Shown: positions 56,598-64,000 of the stretch, one piece after another
Position numbering within the stretch: position 1 is the first letter of the stretch
Layout: each line of letters begins with the position of its first letter
NCBI GenBank assembly: GCA_019095985.1
Contig: CM032659.1
Location: forward strand, 30,807,999 to 30,871,998
From: Streblospio benedicti
Taxonomy: Eukaryota; Annelida; Polychaeta; Spionida; Spionidae
DNA: 64,000 bases
Direction of reading: 5' to 3'
Position numbers and translations under genes: made by a program
Notes under the pieces: generated by a model
The model's database searches: none
Seen by the model: the letters and a program-made list of their open reading frames with translations, nothing else
Told to the model about the DNA's origin: nothing

Positions 56598-57369
56598 GAT
56601 ATTAGACTAATAGATACTCTATATATCAGTCATGTTGTCATTGATTTCTAGGAAAAGCGACAACGCTCTGCGTTCACGTTTACGAAGTTATTTAGAAAGG
56701 AGGCAATGTTGTAATTGTCAGAACTAAAATGCGTTATACAAACGCTATATATTTGTGCAGTTATTCATCAAACAACGCGCCAACAATAATTCATTTGTTG
56801 TTCAAACACAGTGTACGATAAATAAAATATGCTGAATATGTCATTTTTGTATATGGCAAACGCAGACTCATCCTTTTACATTGACTTATAAATACTGTGT
56901 TCAAAATTTGTAAATAAAATGTTTTTATGACACTCAGACTGCTCCTAAATTATGTACAGGTGTGCAAGGAGTGCATTATGATATTAATTTAAAAATATTT
57001 AAGTTGCCAAAAATATTCTGCAGGATATGTATCTTTAATAATCCATTATTATATTATAGTAGAAAAAGAGTTTGCATTTGTGTAAGTCTACTATTTATCA
57101 AAATAATGTAGATTATATTTTAATAGGTGTTTAAAAAAAGCGTTCTTATGTATGTAATGTTAGTATAAGTCTATTATTCAGAATAACAGAGTAATTATAT
57201 TTTACATCATTTGAATATTTATAACATTATTTGGAGTTCTACATCTTATGTAGGATAAAATATTATTACAGTTTTAAATCTTTCCCCAAGACCATGGTAC
57301 TTGGCTACACGGAAGCATCCATGTTCGGTCGATCACTTGACGATAATCAAAATTAGATCATATAAAATA

Positions 57370-60085
57370 CCCAATAACAAAACCTACCCACCACACCCGA
57401 TGACCAATTTCGTTTGATAAAACTGAAATAAGAAAAGCAACATCATCCATGAAAAATGGTAAAAGCCGTGGAATCGATGGGCCAAATGCTGAATATCTGA
57501 AATATGCACCACCTACAATACACACCAGTGTAGAAGAATTACTGAATAAAACAGCTGCAACAGGAGACCACCCACTGGAACTAAAACTAGAGTGTCCAGC
57601 TCAAAATATGGAATTAATTATAAAATTAAAAAAAAAAATACTATGTGATGGGAAATGATAACAGAAACAATTTAAAAAAAAATTTTTAAAATCCGATGGA
57701 TAATAAGAGAGATATGGCTAATTTAGCATCAAATTTTGGGGTGTTGTGATTCCTTGTTTTTTCCTTGTCAGCATGTACAAAAACCTGGACATTTTCCAGC
57801 TTGCGCATGTTGCTGTGCGCATTCACCCAATTCAGAGATCACTTTTTTAATCTAATGTGTTGTGTTTGCTATAGCATCAATTCATATAAAAATAAAGTCC
57901 TTTATACAAAATTGCCTGTTGTTTCTTGTTTTCACTATTTCAACACAAATTACTAAATAGTTTTTGCTGTAATATTCTGCAAAGATTGTCATGATAATGC
58001 GATAGGCCCAACTGTCAAATGTGGCTATGTACTTAAATGATGATCAAAATAAACTAATTGGATTGAGTAACTAATTAGACTTGTATATATGGATAGAATC
58101 GCATATTTCCACAGATTATTTCCATGGTAACTATATTATGATTGAACGACTTATAGCTGAAATATCATCCAATATCTATCTTCCCTGTTACTAAAATTCG
58201 TATTGCCATTGTCAAATTCATGGCGAATACGATATTCATTTTGATTTCCAAAGTTTAGCCATAAAAAGTCCTAATTTTTTGTGATTGGTATGGTTGAAAA
58301 TGCATGCTTCTATAGTTTATAGTCATAACATTAAAATATTTGTAGGTGATATATGGACTGATATATGTGGCAAAGTTCACGGCAGGTTCTTAACATATAG
58401 CGCTAAGATTTAGCTGTCAGATTCCCGATTGGAAAGATCCCCTACATTAACCATTTTTATCTTCAAAGTTTGTTGATGAAATGTCCCACAAATATTTCAT
58501 AATTGATATGGTTGGAAACACATACTTCTGTGGATTATAGATATTACATTAATATATTTTTAAGAGGGTTGTAGTTAAAGAAAATCACGTGAATTTAACA
58601 TTACTTCTCTAGCATAAACACGTTTTTACGTAAACAGACACACATGCGCCGTTTTTCTGCGCAGTCTATACAAAAGCGTTGCATCTTGTGCACCACGAAC
58701 AACTAGGGGTTTAAACAGCATTTTTCAATCCAATTTGCAACCATGTATTGCGGTCTTAAACATCTTAACCTGTGTAGATTATGAAAGAAAAACGGTTTAT
58801 CTAATATAAGGTCGATGGTGCACCCCAAAAAATAAAATTTTAAGTTAATTTCGAACTGAATTAAAACTTAAAATACGTGGGACTCGTACTATACTCAATG
58901 AATTTCGGTGTGCCATCTGCCAAAAGTTTCCCGGTCCGATTGTCTGTAAATTAGTACCAATATGAAAGGGCTGCTCTGATTGGAAGTCATTTGCAAATCC
59001 CAACAATCAGAGACCTTTTTACAGGAGGCCACTGCCGGAAATCACGAAAAATCCGCAGCCGGTAAGCATTTTAACACATCGCATTTTTAATAATTTTTTA
59101 CTCAATAATTATAAAGGAACAAGACGAATATTACACATGGAATTAAAGAGAAACGTTTACTCGTTAATATGGTATGCATAAGTAATATAATAAGGATCAA
59201 ATAATGCTAGAAAATCATAAACAAAGTCCAACTTATGTCCCGAAAATGGGGGAATCCCCGATTCACCAGCGATCTGCGCTAAAATGGACACGCTACTAAA
59301 CCTAGGAATACTCAACCCACTACAAAAACCAGGTAAGAAAAAAAGGACCCACGAGAAAATCTCGCCCCATAATCCTTCTTTCCATCATCAGAAAAATACT
59401 CACCATCTGTATCCTAAGAAGAACATGGAATAGACTATCAAAGATGATCACAATAGACCAAGCAGCTTATCAAGAAGGAAGAAGCACAACTGAGCAAGTC
59501 TTTGCCATCAAGACACTTGCAGAGAAAGCAATAAGATCAAGCAATTTCAAAATATACCTATTATTACTTGATATGAGCAAAGCCTTTGATACTGTTAATA
59601 GAAACAAATTATTTGATGCTCTAGAAACCATCCTACTTCCTGAGTCACCAACAATGTAAAACTACAAGTAAAGAGTAGGATCTGAAACCAGCGAAGAATT
59701 TAATACAATACATGGGATCATGCAGGGTGACTGCCTTAGTGCAGTGTTGTTTATATTCTACCTTGCCCAAGCATTAGCAGAAACAAATTCCATCGAAAAG
59801 AGCACAACTAAAATGCCAACATATGGACAAACACATCAAATGCTATCCCCATCAAGTCAACAGTAACAATTGAGCTAAAAATATGCAGATGACATCACCT
59901 ATGCATCAAAATGGAAACCATACATTGACAACATCAAAGAAACTATTCCATCAAAACTGAAAATGTACAATCTGGGTGTCAACATTAGCAAAAACAGAAG
60001 AATATACAATTCCAGATGCACCAGACATAACTGTGAATAAAAGCTGGAAAACCTGCAAACTGCTAGGTAGCATCATTGACACTAT
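57370..60085 (+). pseudogene. LINE (non-LTR retrotransposon) reverse transcriptase fragment
   Basis: 57370-57587 encodes SFDKTEIRKATSSMKNGKSR GIDGPNAEYLKYAP. 59295-60085 continues GILNPLQKPGKKK, then the RT body with AAYQEGRSTTEQVFAIKTLA, LLLLDMSKAFDTV (catalytic Asp motif), IMQGDCLSAVLFIFYLAQAL and KYADDITYAS. Several frame changes and stops occur after 59650, so it is dead. No ORF1, endonuclease or 3' tail is visible. The fragment directly abuts the end of the dispersed repeat at 57365. Confidence 0.9.
57588..59294. mobile_element. 1.7-kb TIR element nested in the LINE
   Basis: The LINE reading ELKL|GILNPLQKPG is cut at exactly this interval. Ends are TAGAGTGTCCA (57588) and, inverted, TAGCGTGTCCA (59294). 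CTAAAACTAG and CTAAACCTAG on the two sides look like a slightly diverged target duplication. The interior has no transposase, but it holds a diverged direct repeat (58229-58350 and 58460-58570). Resembles hAT-style termini; family uncertain. Confidence 0.75.
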
Positions 60086-62469
60086 CAGGTTTATTATTGT
60101 GGTTAAATGAATATTTTCTTTTATTATTAAAACCCCTATGGAACAGAATCTCTTGTGTAGTTCTACTATTTATGTCAAATAATCTATGATAAAATTTTTA
60201 AAATTTCATTTAAAAAAGGCGGTGCCATAGGTACTGTCATGGTTGGGACACTTGATTTTTCAGAAAACCCCATAGAAGTCTTTCAATGCATCTAAAACCA
60301 ATTGTGTTCAAAGAGGCAGTTTTTTAGACATCCCTTCATTTGAAAATAGGAAAAACATAAACAGTAAAAACTCTGTCCCAGGTAAGGGGGCAGCCTGTAG
60401 GCAGTGACTTCAAATTTTTTTTTAGGAGCAACATGCCTTTGATGATGATGACAAAATTAGAAATTAGATTCATTTGCAAATTTTCCAAGAAATTTTTGTA
60501 AAATCCCCCCTGCACTTATCAAAGGTTCAAAATGTAAAAATGTTTCAAAAAATCTTATCTTATAAGAAACTCAACGGGGGTTCACATGAAGAAATTTGGG
60601 GGTGCGGGGGAGCTTACATGGCAAAAACAGACAGTGCAATGAAGCATGTTTTAGTGCTTATTTTTGTTTTTTACCTAATCACTTAGGGCAAAATTTTTGC
60701 AAAAGTCCATCACATGATATTAATAAAAATATGAAACTTCAACATCAACCAATGGGTATCAAATATGCATTCAATATATTTCGGACCCATAATAAAAGAT
60801 ATACATTTTTTTTTTATTAAATGAAAGCATTGGGAAACATACATTAACATATATTTTCATGCTTGCATCAAAACTGCATTCAATACAAAATTTCCCAAAA
60901 CTTTTATTATATTCTCAGTGTAAATAAAAAACACTGGACAAACCTCCAATGCTAGGAGGTAGCATAATTTTTTGTAAATCACAGTCTTAAATTTATAGGA
61001 AAGTCCATCTATGGGGCAATAGGCCCTTGGGAAAAAAAACAGATTTGACAATGTTAGGGGTGTGATCCCCAAAGAAAATTCACAACTGTGGGCTCACATG
61101 TGTAATCAGAGCCATTTTCTGCACCAATTTTTATTACATAAAACTGTCTGAATTTGAAGCATGTAAGTTATTATTTAAAAAATTGAATGGACACTAAGAC
61201 CTCGCATGATTAGATCTATTTAAGTTGAAAGCTGTATAATTTGGATAAACGCCAATCAGACGAAAACTGTCTTAAGATATGCATTCACAGAGGATATGTT
61301 TATAATGCCATTGAGCATTGTAAAAAAATGTTGAGAAAAATAGCAAAATTTTAAAATGAAGCATTGGGGTTAAGAACTTTAGTGAGCTGAAGTTGCGGTG
61401 AAACCATTTAATGGGTATGTTCTCCGAATTTTATGACATTGCTTTCCCAGGTGGTGCAAAAATTTTTATGTTTGTCACCCCACAATGTCCATATTAAAAA
61501 TCTACAAAAAAGTGAGGAATGAATTTTATTTTATATGGCCATATCTTGACATTAAAATTTTAGAAAATTGAATAACTATGGCTGACAAATGAGGTCAATA
61601 CCTGGTCCTCAGATTTTTTATAATTTGTTAACAGTGGCTGCAGTGCATTGTATCTCAATCAAAAAGAAAGAATATCCTTTGGAAGAAACCTTTGAAATAG
61701 ACATTTTCTTTTTTCAACCCCTTATTTTCACAAGTATTTCCCTAATTCTAAATTAAATTAAAGGTAAAATGTAGTTTTATGAACAGGTAAAATAAAAAGG
61801 CGGGATTTTGATAACTTCTCCAAAGTTTATAAACTACTGCAACATGGAAAAATTTATACTTCTAATGTTAGTAAAGATTTATTCAGAATTCAATAAGAGA
61901 CATTATTTCCTTCAAAATTTACATTGAATTTATTATTTGCAGTCCTACATCTGATGTAGGATAAAATAATCATAGCAATATAAACCTTTTGGCTAATGAT
62001 GAATAGAAATGAGAATACAATTAGAGATATGAGCATCTAGGTCTAGACAAATATAAGGGGTGGGGGTCAGAAAAAAAGGGGTGGTGGTGTTATATTTTAA
62101 TATTTGAATGTTGAGGGGGGGGGGTCAGAAGTTTGAAAATGTATGTTTGTTTGTTTGTTTCTTTGGGGGGGGGGCTGTCAAAAATTCTAATTAAGAGAAA
62201 TTGGGAGGATGAAATGATCTAATTTATACACTTTTCAGGATGGAGGGTGGGGTTGGTGGGTGAAATATTTTGAACGGTTCTTATGGCAATATCAAGTCTC
62301 CAGAACATTGGTGAGCCCATTGGACATGGATGTCTGTTGAAAACAATTGAAATATTCAATCAAAGATTTTTTTTAAAAAGTCTAATTTTTCTAAGTTTCC
62401 TTTGGCATGTTCAGATTGCATATATGCATCAATGCTGTCAGCACAGCTTTCTCTGGGAAATAAATGTGG
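60086..62469. other. repeat-derived or intergenic DNA, no gene recognised
   Basis: No domain-bearing frame. At 61925-61985 the words CCTACATCTGATGTAGGATA recur from the ends of the dispersed repeat (57240, 63660), so part of this stretch is probably a third, diverged member. G-rich low-complexity tracts lie at 62050-62190. Confidence 0.5.
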
Positions 62470-62740
62470 TCCTCAATAGCTCAGTCGTTAGAGCGTACAA
62501 ATTTGAAAACGGATTTGCCTGCGTCGCAAGTTCGCGCCCAGATCATGGTGTCGCCAAAACCGATACGTCGTGCGTCTGCCACTGAGTTGCTGATTTCCAC
62601 ACAGCACATCGCCACCGTACAGTGTTACTACTAGACAGTGGCGACGCCAAGCGGAGGTTCGGAAGCCTCGTTAAAAGGCGTGTCCCGTGTAGAAGAGAGC
62701 CATACCTCTGCACGTAAAAGAACTCACCTAGTTTTAAAAC
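62470..62740 (+). mobile_element. tRNA-derived SINE
   Basis: TCCTCAATAGCTCAGTCGTT AGAGCG (A box) and CGCAAGTTCGCGCCC (B box) form the head. It is followed by a conserved-looking body (CAGTGGCGACGCC, CCTCTGCACGTAAAAGAACT). The 3' end is not clear. Confidence 0.6.
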
Positions 62741-62879
62741 TATAGCTAGTGTGATCCCTCCACAACCCTGAGGCTCAGTTGGCTACCTAGCCTGCCTCTG
62801 GAGGTCCATGTACCAACACTGCGTGGCCTCCCTCTGCTATAATCATCAAAACTGATGGCTGCGGAGTACAAACTAAAAC

Positions 62880-63786
62880 TAGAACTACCATGATCTATCA
62901 TGATGTGAGGGATGTCCGATGGTGGCTTACATCTGACTTTTTCATACATTGATGCATAATTTTGTGCGTTATCATGCTCTATAACTACCTGCTAACCCAG
63001 ACATGGTATTAGACTGATAGATACTCTATGTATCAGTCATGTTGTCACTGATTTCTAGGAAACGCAACAACGCTCTGCGTTCATGTTTACGAAGTTATTT
63101 AGAAAGGAGGCACTGTTGTAATTGGCAGAACTTAAATGCGTTATACTAATGCTGTATATTTGTGCAGTTATTCATCAAATAACACGCCAATATTAATTCA
63201 TTTGTTGTTCAAACACAGTGTACGATAAATAAAATATCACATTAATGCTGAATATGTCATTTTTGTATATGTCAAACGCAGACTCATCCTTTTACATTGA
63301 CTTATAAATACTGTGGTCAAAATTTGTAAATAAAATGTTTTTATGACACTCAGACTGCTCCTAAATTATGTACAGGTGTGCAAGGAGTGCATTATGATAT
63401 TAATTTTAAAATATTTAAATTGCCAAAAATATCCTACAGGATATATATCTTTAATAATCTATTATTACATCATAGTAAAAAAGAGTTTGCATTTGTGTAG
63501 TTCTACTATTTATCAAAATAATGTAGATTATATCTTAATAGGTATTTAAAAAAAGGCGTTCTTATGTATGTAATGTTAGTATAATTTTATTCAGAATATC
63601 AGAGTAGTCATTCATTTTCCCTAACACCAACTTCATATAAATATTATTTATTTGTAGTCCTACATCTGATGTAGGATAAAATATTTTTACAGTTTTAAAT
63701 CTGTCCCTAAGACCACGGTACTTGGCGACATGTAAGCATCCATTTTCAGGCGATCACTTAATGATAATCAAAATTAGATCATATAC
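62880..63786. repeat. dispersed repeat family, copy 2 (uninterrupted)
   Basis: Homologous to 55545-55650 plus 56597-57365, without the 947-bp insertion. Useful as the empty site. Ends with the same ATCAAAATTAGATCATATA. Confidence 0.85.
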
Positions 63787-63789
63787 CTT

Positions 63790-64000
63790 CTGTTAAAGCC
63801 GGCCCCTTTTTTTAAGTTTTGAAAACCTTTCCCAAAAAAGTTTAAAATAAATTAAAAATTTAAAAGGGACTAAATTTTTTAAAAAACCACAACCTTGGGG
63901 AAAAATTTTTTTAAAAAAAAAATCCAAAAAATTTTTTTTTCAAAAATTTTTTTTCCCCCTTTTATTTTTTTAAAAAAACCCAAAAAATGGGAAAAAATGG
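63790..64000. other. low-quality sequence, probably a contig end
   Basis: Runs of A, T, C and G (TTTTTTT, AAAAAAAAAA, CCCCC) of the same style as 40738-40906 and 23200-24100, suggesting that another gap lies just beyond the window. Confidence 0.7.

Larger units (their letters stand above)
55545..57365. repeat. dispersed repeat family, copy 1 (interrupted)
   Basis: 55545-55650 and 56597-57365 are homologous to 62880-63786 (ATGATGTGAGGGATG...GTGGCTTACATCTGA; AACGCTCTGCGTTCA; CCTACATCTGATGTAGG near the end; final ATCAAAATTAGATCATATA). No coding frame of note. It is split by the TIR element 55651-56597. Confidence 0.85.

Noticed and set aside
62470-62560. Functional tRNA gene
   Set aside because: Strong A box but a poor B box and no pairing acceptor stem; a SINE body follows.

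Overview
The window is eukaryotic genomic DNA. It is AT-rich, with GC-richer exons, GT-AG introns and dense non-autonomous transposons. The gene content (an intronless Toll-like receptor, PRPF40-type splicing factor, TMEM19, progranulin) and a pearl-like element with tandem core repeats fit a lophotrochozoan, most likely a mollusc and perhaps a bivalve. The species cannot be named from sequence alone. Two 100-base N runs (22971-23070 and 40907-41006) divide the window into three contigs.

Contig 1 (1-22970): transposon-rich flank with a hAT-like MITE (1383-2121), a pearl-like element (3584-4383) and a pogo-like fragment (from 4714). Next comes a plus-strand Toll-like receptor (5736-8494) whose first ~50 codons lie in another frame. 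On the minus strand is a PRPF40A N-terminal exon block (14254 down to 10448: Pro/Gly-rich, WW1, WW2, Ala/Pro-rich, start of FF1). A PRPF40A C-terminal exon block (22874 down to 15872: FF repeats to the RS-rich tail and stop) lies at higher coordinates.

Contig 2 (23071-40906): from its left edge to about 37383 it repeats the 10.56-22.97 kb part of contig 1 exon by exon, with many small indels. The left edge of the first gap (22918-22970) is almost identical to 37331-37383. The two contigs therefore look like unmerged alleles or a very recent duplication. Beyond 37383 contig 2 adds the FF2 and FF3 exons (37708-37858, 39559-39667). In both copies the N-terminal exons lie about 1.6-1.8 kb downstream of the C-terminal stop on the same strand, so a complete gene in linear order is never seen. 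The exon linking FF1 to FF2 was not found anywhere.

Contig 3 (41007-64000): first three coding exons of TMEM19 (minus, cut off at the gap), then 4 kb of intergenic DNA and an element with inverted ends around a tRNA-like core (45899-46110). A plus-strand progranulin gene follows (46523-54701, eight phase-0 coding exons, one holding twelve 27-bp Lys/Pro repeats). The rest is a repeat-rich tail: a dispersed repeat family present twice (55545-57365, 62880-63786), a 947-bp TIR element inside the first copy, and a LINE reverse transcriptase fragment split by a 1.7-kb TIR element.

The genes share no evident pathway: innate immune sensing (TLR), pre-mRNA splicing (PRPF40A), a membrane protein of unclear role (TMEM19) and a secreted/lysosomal growth factor precursor (progranulin). 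The most unusual recurring pattern is duplication of short segments spanning splice junctions, including a chimeric in-frame 30-nt microexon candidate at 17016-17045 and two minisatellites beside splice donors. Parts of both PRPF40A copies look like interleaved consensus of two different sequences, so assembly error must be excluded first.
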